Shown piece by piece: positions 18,181-26,763 of a stretch of 58,972 bases of DNA (positions are counted from its first letter, which is position 1; every line of letters begins with the position of its first letter). A program made the position numbers and the translations under genes. A model generated the notes under the pieces. It did no database searches, was not told the origin of the DNA, and saw nothing but the letters and a program-made list of their open reading frames with translations. The stretch is from Lachnospiraceae bacterium UBA1818 (GTDB taxonomy: Bacteria > Bacillota > Clostridia > Lachnospirales > Lachnospiraceae): NCBI GenBank assembly GCA_904419285.1, contig CAJFQZ010000014.1, positions 1 through 58,972 on the forward strand, in the 5' to 3' direction.

Positions 18181-18215
18181 GAACAGGCGGGCGCTTTTAC
18201 GGCGTCCGCCTGTTC
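18181..18215 (+). terminator. Hairpin after the GH20 gene
   Basis: GAACAGGCGG and CCGCCTGTTC are perfectly complementary and the stem extends inwards. No strong T run follows, so termination strength is uncertain. Confidence 0.65.
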
Positions 18216-18345
18216 TGGCGTTTCAGGAAATAAATTTTATCTCGCAGCGCCGCCGGATATGTTATACTTTAGGAAATATCGAAAAAACAGAACGGCTGAA
18301 AGCTGCGGCGGGGCCGGGATGGAAAATAGAAAGAGGGTAACGGAA

Positions 18346-19395
18346 ATGACGATCAAAGAGATCGCGCATCTGGCAGGCGTCTCAAGCGCCGCGGTGTCGA
18401 GATATCTAAACGGCGGCTATGTGAGTGATGAAAAGAAAGAACAGATCAGAAGAGTGATTGAGGAGACGGGATATCAGCCGTCAGCACAGGCGCGGATCCT
18501 GAGAACAAAAAAGGCGTGCCTCGTCGGAGTGGTCGTCCCGAAGATTAATTCTGAATCCATCAGCCGCGTTACTGCGGGCATTGAACAGGTCCTTTCCAGG
18601 CGAGGATACCAGATGCTTCTTGCCAGCACGGATAATGATCCGAGGAAGGAAATCACATATTTGAAGCTTTTTGAGAGCTATCCGGTAGACGGAATCATCC
18701 TGATCGGAACTGTCATAACTGCGGAGCACAGAAAATTTCTGAAAGGTTCAAAAGTCCCTGTCGTTGTGGTAGGACAGTATACAAAGTATGCCAACTGCAT
18801 CTATCACGATGATTACGGCGCGGGGAAGGCGATGGGGAAGGCGGCGGCGTCTTTTCTGGATGCCGGAAAAAAAGTTGCCTATATCGGGGTTACGAAAGAG
18901 GATAAAGCGGTCGGAGCCGCAAGAGAAGACGGCTTCCGGGCAGGTCTGAAATCTGCAGGGATCGAGCTGGAAGACGCATGCACACGGAAAGCAGAGTTCA
19001 CCATGGACTCGGGGTATGAGGCTGCGCTTGATCTTCTGCGCGGGAATACAGGGATCGGAGTCCTATCCTGCGCAACGGACACGATCGCGGCGGGCGCCAT
19101 CGAAGCTCTGCTCACATATGGCAGAAAGAAGGTGCCCCGGGAGGCGGAGTATTCCGGCGGGCGGATGGACTATATTCTTGCCAGTTCGAAGATACGGGTG
19201 ACCGGTTTCGGAGATAATCAGTTCTTAAAGGCGGTCACAGGCGGGATTCCCACAGTCCACTTCGGATATAAGACGAGCGGGATCCGGGGGGCGGAGCTGC
19301 TCCTGGATGTGATCGAGCGGGGAGAGAAGATCCCCGTTGAAATGAAGCTCGGATTCCGCATGGTGAACGGACAGGAGGAAGCTGGCTGCGTCTGA
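18346..19395 (+). CDS. LacI family transcriptional regulator, probable repressor of the sucrose genes
   Basis: A 349-residue LacI/GalR regulator. The N-terminal helix-turn-helix reads MTIKEIAHLAGVSSAAVSRY and is followed by the hinge region and a periplasmic-binding-like sensor domain (LVGVVVPKI onward). ATG 18346 is chosen because MTIKEIA is the normal N-terminus of the family and an AGAGGG sequence lies upstream; ATG 18319 is possible. A TATACT at 18263-18268 may be its -10. Its position directly upstream of a sucrose-type PTS permease and GH32 hydrolase suggests it controls them in response to sucrose or a phosphorylated product. This is inferred from context. Confidence 0.88.
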   Translation: MTIKEIAHLAGVSSAAVSRYLNGGYVSDEKKEQIRRVIEETGYQPSAQARILRTKKACLVGVVVPKINSESISRVTAGIEQVLSRRGYQMLLASTDNDPRKEITYLKLFESYPVDGIILIGTVITAEHRKFLKGSKVPVVVVGQYTKYANCIYHDDYGAGKAMGKAAASFLDAGKKVAYIGVTKEDKAVGAAREDGFRAGLKSAGIELEDACTRKAEFTMDSGYEAALDLLRGNTGIGVLSCATDTIAAGAIEALLTYGRKKVPREAEYSGGRMDYILASSKIRVTGFGDNQFLKAVTGGIPTVHFGYKTSGIRGAELLLDVIERGEKIPVEMKLGFRMVNGQEEAGCV

Positions 19396-19443
19396 GAAAC
19401 GCGGAATAACAGGACGACCGGTTTGAAAACGATCATTTGAGAA

Positions 19444-19494
19444 GAAAGTGGGAAGACGGCTGCCGACAGGCAGAAGTCTTCCCGCTTTCTTTAT
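19444..19494 (+). terminator. Terminator of the lacI-type gene
   Basis: GAAAGTGGGAAGAC (19444-19457) pairs with GTCTTCCCGCTTTC (19476-19489) with one mismatch, and an inner GCTGCC/GGCAG stem extends it. A short T-rich stretch follows. Confidence 0.82.
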
Positions 19495-19544
19495 GAGAGC
19501 TAAATCGGATAAATCCGGAAATCTGAAATCTTTTTCCGAAAAAT

Positions 19545-19559
19545 ACGATAACGATTACG
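19545..19559 (+). promoter_or_regulatory. Candidate operator, upstream copy
   Basis: ACGATAACGATTACG contains ACGATAA, the reverse complement of the TTATCGT core found at 19660. The spacing of about 110 bases would allow DNA looping by a LacI-type tetramer or dimer pair. This is a visual inference only. Confidence 0.3.
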
Positions 19560-19659
19560 CACTATTTTCAGAAAGGGATGGAAAGACAAGTGCCTATGGG
19601 AGAAGAAAAGTGTATCCGGCAGCGGATAAATAGTGAAATATACACAAAAAAAAATAAAA

Positions 19660-19668
19660 TTATCGTAA
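19660..19668 (+). promoter_or_regulatory. Candidate operator next to the PTS promoter
   Basis: TTATCGTAA lies 11 bases before the -35 element of the PTS promoter and is an inverted match to the core of the sequence at 19545. Confidence 0.3.
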
Positions 19669-19679
19669 AAAATGCCCCC

Positions 19680-19708
19680 TTTACAAGGAGCTTTGTTAAA
19701 TGTATTAT
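19680..19708 (+). promoter_or_regulatory. Promoter of the sucrose PTS operon
   Basis: TTTACA (19680-19685), a 17-base spacer and TATTAT (19703-19708), about 55 bases before the start codon. Confidence 0.7.
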
Positions 19709-19763
19709 TAGATAGAAAATATGAAATCGATTACAGATTTTATAGAAGGGAAGGAGAGTTATT

Positions 19764-21707
19764 ATGGATTACAGAAAGACCGCACAGGAAATTCTGGACA
19801 AGGTCGGCGGAAGCAAGAATATCGTCTCCGCCGCACACTGTGCAACCAGGCTCCGTCTTGTCATTGCAGACAACAGCAAGGCAGACAAGACAGCCATTGA
19901 AAATGTGGAGGGAGTGAAAGGAGTGTTCGAGGCATCCGGACAGCTTCAGATCATCCTCGGAACAGGAACTGTCAATAAGGTTTTCGACGAGTTTATTTCG
20001 ATCGCAGGGATCACGGCTAGCTCAAAGGCTGAGGCGAAGGAAGCGGCGGCTCAGAAGCAGAACGTGTTCATGAGAGCGATCAAGCTGCTGGGCGATATCT
20101 TCGTGCCGATCATCCCCGCTATCGTGGCGAGCGGTTTCCTCATGGGTATCATGAACTCCCTGGATTTCATGATCAACAACGGATTCCTGAACATGGACAC
20201 GAGCAGTTCGATCTATGTATTTGCAAATCTGTTCAGCAATACAGCATATACCTTCCTGCAGATCCTGATCGCATTCTCAGCGGCGAAGGCTTTCGGCGCC
20301 AACCCGTATCTGGGCGCGGTCATCGGTATGATCATGATCAACCCGTCGCTGCAGAATGCATACACAGTGGCGACAGAGGGCGTGCAGCAGACACAGTCCG
20401 TATTCTTCGGGCTCTATGATATTGATATGGTGGGATATCAGGGACACGTTATCCCGGTCGTCATCGCGGTATGGCTGCTGTCGGTTATCGAGAAGAAGCT
20501 GCACAAGATCGTGCCGGAAGTGCTGGATCTGTTCGTCACTCCGCTGGTCAGCGTGTTCGTGACCGGATATCTGACACTGTCCATCATCGGACCGATCTTC
20601 GTGTGGGCTGAAAATGCGATCCTTGACGGGATCCAGTGGATGCTGACTCTTCCCTTTGGACTGGGAAGCCTTGTCATGGGTGCCCTGTATGCCCCGACAG
20701 TCGTGACAGGAATCCATCAGATGTATACTGCCATCGATATCGGACAGATCGCGCAGTACGGTGTTACATACTGGCTTCCGCTGGCAAGTGCGGCGAATAT
20801 TGCACAGGGAGCTGCAGCTCTTGCAGTAGCGCTGAAGTCGAAAGACAAAAAGATCAAATCACTGGCGCTTCCGTCTTCCTTAAGTGCTTTCATGGGAATT
20901 ACGGAGCCGGCGATCTTCGGTGTAAACCTGAGGTTCTTTAAACCGTTCATCGCGGGATGTATCGGCGGCGGATGCGGAGCTCTGTATGCGTCCATCGTAC
21001 ATCTGGGAGCAAAGGGAACCGGTGTGACAGGTATCTTCGGCATCCTGCTCTGCCTGGACAGCCCGGTGCAGTACCTGATCGAGATGGTCATCGCCGTGGG
21101 CGTTGCGTTTGCAATTTCATTTATCCTCTATAAAGATCAGGCTCCTCAGGCAGCGGCGGCAGGCTCGGGAAGCGCTCAGGCAGAGATCCCGGCTTCAACG
21201 GCACAGGACGGCACAGAGAAAACTGCGTCTGCTGAGACAAAGGAAGAGATCGGCAAGGAGATCCTTGGAAGCCCGGTCAACGGAAACGTCGTTCCGCTTT
21301 CTGAGGTCAGCGATGAGACATTTGCATCGGAGATGCTTGGAACTACCGTTGCAGTTGAGCCTTCTGACGGTAAGATCATTGCGCCGTGCGACGGTGAAGT
21401 GATCAATATCTTTGAGACAGGCCACGCGGTATGTATGACGACCCGGGCGGGAGGCGAACTGCTCATCCATGTCGGCGTTGATACGGTGAAGCTGGAAGGA
21501 AAAGGATTTACCAGGAAGGTTTCCGACGGAGCGAAAGTGCATGCAGGCGACGTCCTCATCGAGGCAGATCTGGATACGATCAAGGCGGCGGGATATCCTG
21601 CGACGACCATGTTTATCCTGACCAATGCAGATCAGTTCGGCAGAGTTGAGAAGGCAGAGCCGGGCGAGATCAGCGCAGGCAGCAGGATCATGGAGATTGA
21701 AAAATAA
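19764..21707 (+). CDS. PTS EIIBCA permease, sucrose / beta-glucoside type
   Basis: A 647-residue fused PTS transporter that imports and phosphorylates its sugar. EIIB is at the N-terminus with the phosphocysteine Cys26 in AAHCATRLRL. EIIC spans roughly 100-460 with about ten hydrophobic segments and the conserved GITEPAIFG. After an Ala/Glu-rich linker, EIIA occupies the last 150 residues with the phosphohistidine His569 in LLIHVGVDTVKL. The adjoining GH32 sucrose-6-phosphate hydrolase points to sucrose (scrA-like) as substrate rather than a beta-glucoside. ATG 19764 follows GGAAGGAGAG. It is the first gene of an operon with the hydrolase. Confidence 0.9.
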   Translation: MDYRKTAQEILDKVGGSKNIVSAAHCATRLRLVIADNSKADKTAIENVEGVKGVFEASGQLQIILGTGTVNKVFDEFISIAGITASSKAEAKEAAAQKQNVFMRAIKLLGDIFVPIIPAIVASGFLMGIMNSLDFMINNGFLNMDTSSSIYVFANLFSNTAYTFLQILIAFSAAKAFGANPYLGAVIGMIMINPSLQNAYTVATEGVQQTQSVFFGLYDIDMVGYQGHVIPVVIAVWLLSVIEKKLHKIVPEVLDLFVTPLVSVFVTGYLTLSIIGPIFVWAENAILDGIQWMLTLPFGLGSLVMGALYAPTVVTGIHQMYTAIDIGQIAQYGVTYWLPLASAANIAQGAAALAVALKSKDKKIKSLALPSSLSAFMGITEPAIFGVNLRFFKPFIAGCIGGGCGALYASIVHLGAKGTGVTGIFGILLCLDSPVQYLIEMVIAVGVAFAISFILYKDQAPQAAAAGSGSAQAEIPASTAQDGTEKTASAETKEEIGKEILGSPVNGNVVPLSEVSDETFASEMLGTTVAVEPSDGKIIAPCDGEVINIFETGHAVCMTTRAGGELLIHVGVDTVKLEGKGFTRKVSDGAKVHAGDVLIEADLDTIKAAGYPATTMFILTNADQFGRVEKAEPGEISAGSRIMEIEK

Positions 21708-21795
21708 ACAGAGGCATTGAGACAGTCTGCGGTCCGGCAGCAGGATCCGACGGGGGATCTGCTCTGCCGGTCCGCGGCAGACAGGAGATTATATT

Positions 21796-23214
21796 ATGAG
21801 CGCATTGACGAATGATCTGAAAAAACTGACTGAAACGGCAGAAAAGACGGCCGTCAAAGAGGGAGGCTTTCGGCAGAAGCTTCACCTGATGCCGCCTGTG
21901 GGCTGGCTGAACGATCCCAATGGACTGTGTCAGTTCGGCGGCGTATTCCACGCGTTTTTCCAGTACTCTCCATTTGATCCGGAAGGCGGCGTGAAGATGT
22001 GGGGGCATTATACGAGCAGGAATATGATCGACTGGGAATATAAAGGCGTTATGCTTTATCCGGATCAGCCCTTTGACTGCAGCGGCGTTTACTCCGGATG
22101 CGCATATATTGAGGACGGAGAGATGTACCTGTACTATACGGGCAACGTGAAGCTGGAGGACGGGGAAGGCTACGACTATATCAATACAGGACGCCAGGCG
22201 AACACGGTTCTCGTGACGAGCACGGACGGAGAACATTTCAGCCGGAAACGGCTTCTTATGAAGAACAGTGATTATCCTTCCGATCTGACCCTACATGTCC
22301 GGGATCCGAAAGTGTGGCGCCAGGACGGCATTTACTACATGATCCAGGGAGCGAGGACAAAGGAGGATGTGGGGCAGGCAGTCATTTTCCGTTCAGAGGA
22401 TAAAGTAAACTGGACCTTCAGAAGCCGTGTGGAATCGGAACAGAAATTCGGCTACATGTGGGAATGCCCGGATTATTTTGAGGAGGATGGCAGGAAGTTC
22501 CTCTCTGCGTCCGTACAGGGGCTGGAAGGAAAAGAATGGAAGGACAGAAATGTGTATCAGTCCGGATATTTCCTTGTGGACGGAGATATACTGGGAGATT
22601 ACAGCCTGTCGGATTACCGGCTGTGGGACTATGGATTTGACTATTATGCGCCTCAGAGCTTCGAGACTGAGGATGGCAGGCGGATCCAGATCGGCTGGAT
22701 GGGAATGCCGGACTGTCAGGAGTATACGAATCTGACGGTTCAGGAGGGATGGCAGCACTGCTTTACCTTCCCTCGGGAAGTGTTTGTCAGAGACGGCGCT
22801 GTGTGTCAGCGTCCGGTCCGGGAGCTGGAGGACAAGAAGTGTCCGGTGGTCGTCTCGGAAGGTCATCTGGAACGAGCGGACGAACAGGTTTTTGAAGTGG
22901 ATGTTACGGGGATCCGGAACAATTCTTTCCGTGCGGTGCTGGGAGAGGAACTGATCCTTGAGTACCGTATGGGAAGATTTGAGATGCGGTTTGCCGACCG
23001 GGCGAAGGACTCTGTATCAGCCGGGCGAGGACTCAGATACAAGGAACTGGAGGAACTCAGGGATGTGAAGATCCTGGCGGATGTATCGTCCGTGGAAGTG
23101 TTCCTGAACGGAGGAGAGGCTGTTTTCTCGACCCGGTATTATCCGAAGAAATATGCCGTCTGTGTGGACGCGGACGGTGCTGTGGCTGAATTTTATAGAA
23201 TACAGCTGCAGTAA
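21796..23214 (+). CDS. scrB: GH32 sucrose-6-phosphate hydrolase
   Basis: A 472-residue intracellular invertase-type enzyme with no signal peptide. It cleaves sucrose 6-phosphate delivered by the upstream PTS into glucose 6-phosphate and fructose. The three family motifs are present: WLNDPNG with nucleophile Asp40, RDPKVW with Asp170 as transition-state stabiliser, and WECPDYF with Glu223 as acid/base. The C-terminal beta-sandwich ends near residue 470. The 88-base gap after the permease contains an imperfect GC-rich stem-loop, perhaps adjusting the relative amounts of the two proteins. GGAG precedes the ATG. Confidence 0.92.
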   Translation: MSALTNDLKKLTETAEKTAVKEGGFRQKLHLMPPVGWLNDPNGLCQFGGVFHAFFQYSPFDPEGGVKMWGHYTSRNMIDWEYKGVMLYPDQPFDCSGVYSGCAYIEDGEMYLYYTGNVKLEDGEGYDYINTGRQANTVLVTSTDGEHFSRKRLLMKNSDYPSDLTLHVRDPKVWRQDGIYYMIQGARTKEDVGQAVIFRSEDKVNWTFRSRVESEQKFGYMWECPDYFEEDGRKFLSASVQGLEGKEWKDRNVYQSGYFLVDGDILGDYSLSDYRLWDYGFDYYAPQSFETEDGRRIQIGWMGMPDCQEYTNLTVQEGWQHCFTFPREVFVRDGAVCQRPVRELEDKKCPVVVSEGHLERADEQVFEVDVTGIRNNSFRAVLGEELILEYRMGRFEMRFADRAKDSVSAGRGLRYKELEELRDVKILADVSSVEVFLNGGEAVFSTRYYPKKYAVCVDADGAVAEFYRIQLQ

Positions 23215-23237
23215 GAGCTGGTGATTTTATTTAAGAG

Positions 23238-23266
23238 AGGCGGTTCCCGGCAGGACCGCCTTTTCG
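23238..23266 (+). terminator. Terminator of the sucrose operon
   Basis: AGGCGGT (23238-23244) pairs with ACCGCCT (23255-23261), followed by a TTTTCGTTTT tract. Confidence 0.75.
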
Positions 23267-23373
23267 TTTTCCTCTGAGGGAGAGAGAAAAGCGGTTCAGA
23301 CAGAACATTTTCTTGCAAAGGAACAGGTCTGAGACTATAATGTTAAAAGATTATAAAATCTCGGAGGGCAGAG

Positions 23374-24816
23374 ATGGGGAGAATAAGAAAACGGATTCTG
23401 GCAGCAGCTCTGGCCGCATGTCTTGCAGTGGCGCCGGCGGCTGTGGTCAGCGCAGAGGGGGAGACCGATGTCGATCCCGGAGTTCAGAGGGAAATAGAGA
23501 GACAGACGGCATATGCGATCGCGCCTGATACCAACAGTCTGACAGGATGGCCGCAGGGACCGAGCGTGTATGGTGATTCGGCGATCGTAATGGATATGGA
23601 TTCCGGAGCGATCGTGTATGGCAAGCAGATCGATAAGACACATTATCCGGCGAGTATCACAAAGATTCTCACGGCGCTCGTGGCGCTGGAAAATTCAGAG
23701 CTTACCGATGAGGTCCTTTTTTCAGAGGACAGTATTTCTTTTCTGGAGTACGGAGACGCGCATATCGGGATGACGCCGGGAGAGATACTGAGTATGGAGG
23801 ATGCGCTTTACGGCATGCTCCTGGCATCGGCGAACGAAGTTGCATACGCCATCGCGGAAAATGTAGGAAAGCTCATGGGCGGTGATTATAACACGTTCAT
23901 CCAGAAGATGAATGAACGTTCTGCAGAGCTGGGATGTACGGGCTCGCACTGGACGAATCCCAACGGCCTGCACGATGATAACCACTATACGACGGCTCAT
24001 GATATGGCACTGATCGCTTCGGCGGTTTACCAGTATGATGAGTTCAGGACTATTGTACAGACGCTGTCGTATACGATTCCGCCGACGAACCTGGTCAATG
24101 AGAGCAGGACGTTCCAGCAGAAGCACAAGATGCTCTGGCCGGAGAACGCAAACTATTATCAGTACTGCACCGGAGGCAAGACCGGATATACGGATCAGGC
24201 CAGGACTACGCTGGTGACCATGGCTGACAACGGGGAACTCCGGCTTGCGGCAGTCGTGCTCTATGACTTTGGAAATGACGCCTATGTGGATACCCGGGCG
24301 ATGTTTGATTATGTATTTGACAATTTCTCAAAGGTGATGCTGAGCGGCCAGGAAAAACCGGAAGAGATCGATTCCTATGCGGACAATGATGCATATGTAC
24401 TCCTTCCGGCGGGAATAGGATTTGAAGATCTCGACAAGGAGATTGAGATCACAGATGAACAGAACCGGGAAGGCACCGTGACATATACATATCAAGGACA
24501 GAATGTGGGAAGTGCGGATGTGGTGCTGGCCAAGGACTATGTGGCGGAGAAGACCGGACATGACTACACGCTGCAGGCAGAGAAAGGATCCCAGGTCAGC
24601 GGAGAGGGAGCTCAGGCGGATGAGCCGTCAGCTGCTGTTAAGATCGCGGCGGGGATCGGCTCGGCGGCTATTGTGTTTGTGATCCTTCTCGCAGTCCATA
24701 TCTGGCAGGCACGGCGGAAGAAGAGGCTTCTTAGAAGAAGGAGGCGTGCACGGAACACCGGAAAAGTGCGGTCGGTTCAGAATGACGAATACGGCGGACC
24801 AGATCAGAACAGATAA
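23374..24816 (+). CDS. D-alanyl-D-alanine carboxypeptidase (S11 family, DacF/PBP5-like)
   Basis: A 480-residue secreted penicillin-binding protein that trims the terminal D-alanine of peptidoglycan stem peptides. A signal peptide (1-27) is followed by the S11 domain with all three active-site motifs: Ser94-x-x-Lys97 (SITK), Ser152-x-Asn154 (SAN) and Lys269-Thr-Gly (KTG). A small C-terminal beta domain (about 340-410) is followed by a transmembrane helix (about 425-445) and a very basic cytoplasmic tail rich in Arg and Lys. Most family members end in an amphipathic anchor, so the full helix plus basic tail is somewhat unusual. GGAGG precedes the ATG. Confidence 0.9.
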   Translation: MGRIRKRILAAALAACLAVAPAAVVSAEGETDVDPGVQREIERQTAYAIAPDTNSLTGWPQGPSVYGDSAIVMDMDSGAIVYGKQIDKTHYPASITKILTALVALENSELTDEVLFSEDSISFLEYGDAHIGMTPGEILSMEDALYGMLLASANEVAYAIAENVGKLMGGDYNTFIQKMNERSAELGCTGSHWTNPNGLHDDNHYTTAHDMALIASAVYQYDEFRTIVQTLSYTIPPTNLVNESRTFQQKHKMLWPENANYYQYCTGGKTGYTDQARTTLVTMADNGELRLAAVVLYDFGNDAYVDTRAMFDYVFDNFSKVMLSGQEKPEEIDSYADNDAYVLLPAGIGFEDLDKEIEITDEQNREGTVTYTYQGQNVGSADVVLAKDYVAEKTGHDYTLQAEKGSQVSGEGAQADEPSAAVKIAAGIGSAAIVFVILLAVHIWQARRKKRLLRRRRRARNTGKVRSVQNDEYGGPDQNR

Positions 24817-24837
24817 ATAGACGACAGGAAGAAAATA

Positions 24838-24869
24838 GGATAAAGGGCGGCTTCGGCCGCCCTTTATCC
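24838..24869. terminator. Bidirectional terminator overlapping the AraC gene stop codon
   Basis: A perfect 14-base stem (GGATAAAGGGCGGC / GCCGCCCTTTATCC) with a TTCG tetraloop. It contains the stop codon of the minus-strand AraC gene and ends the plus-strand carboxypeptidase transcript. T-rich flanks exist on both sides. Confidence 0.9.
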
Positions 24870-25859
24870 ATATTGTTTTCTGTAATCGGAAGGGAGCATC
24901 TTCATGATGTCCTTGAAAGCTGCGGTGAATTTGCTCTGGCTCTCATATCCGACTGCCGCGGCAATGGACGAGATACTTATCGGACTTTCTCGGAGCATGT
25001 CCGCAGCCTTCCGGATGCGGTAATGCTTCATATAAGACGCGATCGGCAGTCCGTAGACTGATTTCCAGATATTTTTGAGCGCGGCAGTGTTGATCAGATA
25101 CTGTCTGGAAAGCTCCTCTATTGTATATCGGCAGCTGAGGTTTTCCGTGATCTGCGAATGGATCCTGCGGATGATCTCTGTCTGTGCAGAATGGTAAGGG
25201 TCAAAAGGCTTCGATTCCGCGGGTTCTGTCATCTCAAGAAAGAGCAGCAGTTCCTGGCATTTGAGTTTGAGATAGGGCAGGATCAGCTTCTCCGGAAGAT
25301 CATATACTTCGGAAAAAATATGTTCAATATGGCTGCTCGCAGGGAGGGCGGCAGACTTTTTCACACCGCAGAATTTGTGGCACAGATCCCTTATGTCGAT
25401 CCCGGCTTCCCGGATGATCTCGGGCTGGTTTTTCTCAAGCGCATCAATATCCAGAGCCAGCGAGAGCCCTTCATAATATCCGAGAGGGAGGGTGATCTCG
25501 GATTCGGCACATTGCGCATTCATGTGAAAAGAGAGATCCCCTTCTCCGAAATACAGGCTGAGTCCGTCTCCCATTTCCCATCCGATCCGGCCACGGCAGC
25601 AGTGATCGATGGCAAGGACAGAGATCCGGTGATGGTGGTGAAAGTGAAACTTGTCACCCACGAAATAATTATAGGAAATCTCGATGCCCGGATACAGTTC
25701 ATAGATGACGGTCTTGATCCGCACATCAGAAGGAAGGCACTGGTCTTCGAAGTCACGGACAGTTTCGTTCCGGCCGAGCGGGCAGCGCACGGAAAGACAC
25801 CTGCCGGCGGGCACGTCGCTCAATCGCCGCCGGATCTCCTCGCAATAATCTTTTTCCAT
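24864..25859 (-). CDS. AraC family transcriptional regulator
   Basis: A 331-residue regulator. The C-terminal 100 residues form a double helix-turn-helix AraC domain (YTIEELSRQYLINTAALKNI and the second motif ISISSIAAAVGYESQSKFTA). The N-terminal 200 residues are a beta-rich sensor domain with a His-rich run (FHFHHHHRISV near residues 72-82), which could bind metal. It starts 22 bases after the ArsR gene on the same strand, with GGAGAT before its ATG, so the two are likely co-transcribed. That link and the His-rich segment hint at a metal-related signal, but no target is evident. Confidence 0.85.
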   Translation of the reverse strand: MEKDYCEEIRRRLSDVPAGRCLSVRCPLGRNETVRDFEDQCLPSDVRIKTVIYELYPGIEISYNYFVGDKFHFHHHHRISVLAIDHCCRGRIGWEMGDGLSLYFGEGDLSFHMNAQCAESEITLPLGYYEGLSLALDIDALEKNQPEIIREAGIDIRDLCHKFCGVKKSAALPASSHIEHIFSEVYDLPEKLILPYLKLKCQELLLFLEMTEPAESKPFDPYHSAQTEIIRRIHSQITENLSCRYTIEELSRQYLINTAALKNIWKSVYGLPIASYMKHYRIRKAADMLRESPISISSIAAAVGYESQSKFTAAFKDIMKMLPSDYRKQYG

Positions 25860-25881
25860 ATGAAAATCTCCTTTGCTTCAG

Positions 25882-26247
25882 CTATTCTTCGGGACAGGTG
25901 ATCCTGCCGATCTTTTCGATCATATGATGGAGCATCTGCGCCAGCTCTGTGTCGGCTGTGCGGTAGTACATCTCCTTTCCCTCCCGTCTGCTGACGATCA
26001 GCCCGCTGTTCTTCAGAAGACGAAGGTGGTGGGACACTGCGGGGCTGCTCATATTGACGATAGCGGCAATGTTGAGCACACATTCTTCACAGTGGCACAG
26101 CAGCCAGAAGATGCGCAGCCGGCTGGGATCTCCGAGCTGTTTCATCGCCTCGGAAACTCCGGCGATCTCATTTTCTCCGGGCAGATGTTCTCTTATTTTT
26201 TCTTCATTATTATGGCCGTGGTCGTGCGGCAGCTTTCGTTCTTCCAT
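25882..26247 (-). CDS. ArsR/SmtB family metal-sensing repressor
   Basis: A 121-residue winged-helix repressor. The DNA-recognition helix is in SSPAVSHHLRLLKNSGLI and the beta-wing in VSRREGKEMYYR. A CHCEEC segment precedes the HTH at the place where CadC/ArsR proteins carry thiol ligands, and the N-terminus is His-rich (HDHGHNN), as in zinc/cadmium sensors. The C-terminal helix (ELAQMLHHMIEKI) could supply an alpha5 site. It is divergent from the HMA/P-type ATPase genes, with a palindromic operator between them, so it probably represses metal export until zinc, cadmium or a similar ion binds. Confidence 0.9.
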   Translation of the reverse strand: MEERKLPHDHGHNNEEKIREHLPGENEIAGVSEAMKQLGDPSRLRIFWLLCHCEECVLNIAAIVNMSSPAVSHHLRLLKNSGLIVSRREGKEMYYRTADTELAQMLHHMIEKIGRITCPEE

Positions 26248-26313
26248 AGTTATTGCTCCAATCGGAAATTTTTTTCGCCCAAACGGGAAAACCGGGGGCT
26301 TTTCTCTTGACTT

Positions 26314-26343
26314 ATTATAGAATCAGAAGTACATTATAGTCAA
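26314..26343 (-). promoter_or_regulatory. Promoter of the ArsR-AraC operon
   Basis: On the minus strand TTGACT (26338-26343), an 18-base spacer and TATAAT (26314-26319). The plus strand of the same segment also has TTGACT (26307-26312) with a weaker TACATT 17 bases later, so face-to-face promoters may overlap here. Confidence 0.7.
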
Positions 26344-26344
26344 C

Positions 26345-26364
26345 AATTAAATAATTGTTTAATT
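26345..26364. promoter_or_regulatory. Palindromic operator for the ArsR-type repressor
   Basis: AATTAAA and TTTAATT flank a six-base centre in a 20-bp palindrome directly beside the -35 element of the arsR promoter and upstream of the metal-export genes. Position and symmetry fit an ArsR/SmtB operator. Confidence 0.6.
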
Positions 26365-26431
26365 AATGAACGGCATTAGCCGCAGGCGATCAGGGCCGCG
26401 GCGCAGGATTTAAGATAAAGGAGAGAATGGG

Positions 26432-26650
26432 ATGAAAAAGACTTACAAGATCGATGTTGACTGCGCAAACTGTGCGAATAAGATGGAGCAGGCCGCAAAG
26501 AATACGGAAGGGGTCAAGAATGCGGTAGTGAACTTTATGACACTTAAGATGAATGTGGAATTCGAGGAAGGACACGACGCGAAGACAGTCATGAAAGAGG
26601 TGCTTAAGAACTGCAAGAGAGTAGAAGATGACTGCGAGATCTTTATCTGA
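26432..26650 (+). CDS. Small heavy-metal-associated (HMA) domain protein
   Basis: A 72-residue single HMA domain, beta-alpha-beta-beta-alpha-beta in pattern, with the metal-binding motif CANC near residues 11-14 (DCANCANKMEQ). It is a soluble metallochaperone or a detached metal-binding domain for the P-type ATPase 113 bases downstream, which lacks its own HMA domain. The ATG follows AAAGGAGAG. A CCCGGGA/TCCCGGG hairpin at 26671-26694 separates the two genes and may set their ratio. Confidence 0.88.
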   Translation: MKKTYKIDVDCANCANKMEQAAKNTEGVKNAVVNFMTLKMNVEFEEGHDAKTVMKEVLKNCKRVEDDCEIFI

Positions 26651-26670
26651 TCGAAAGAGTATCTTTCAAT

Positions 26671-26694
26671 CCCGGGACCCGCTGAGATCCCGGG
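26671..26694 (+). other. Intercistronic hairpin between the HMA and ATPase genes
   Basis: CCCGGGA and TCCCGGG arms with a ten-base loop and no T run. Probably a stability element or partial terminator. Confidence 0.55.
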
Positions 26695-26763
26695 TATAAT
26701 AATGAAGAACAGATAAACGATTAAGCATATATTTAATTAAAAAGAGCGAGAGAAGGAAACGAT

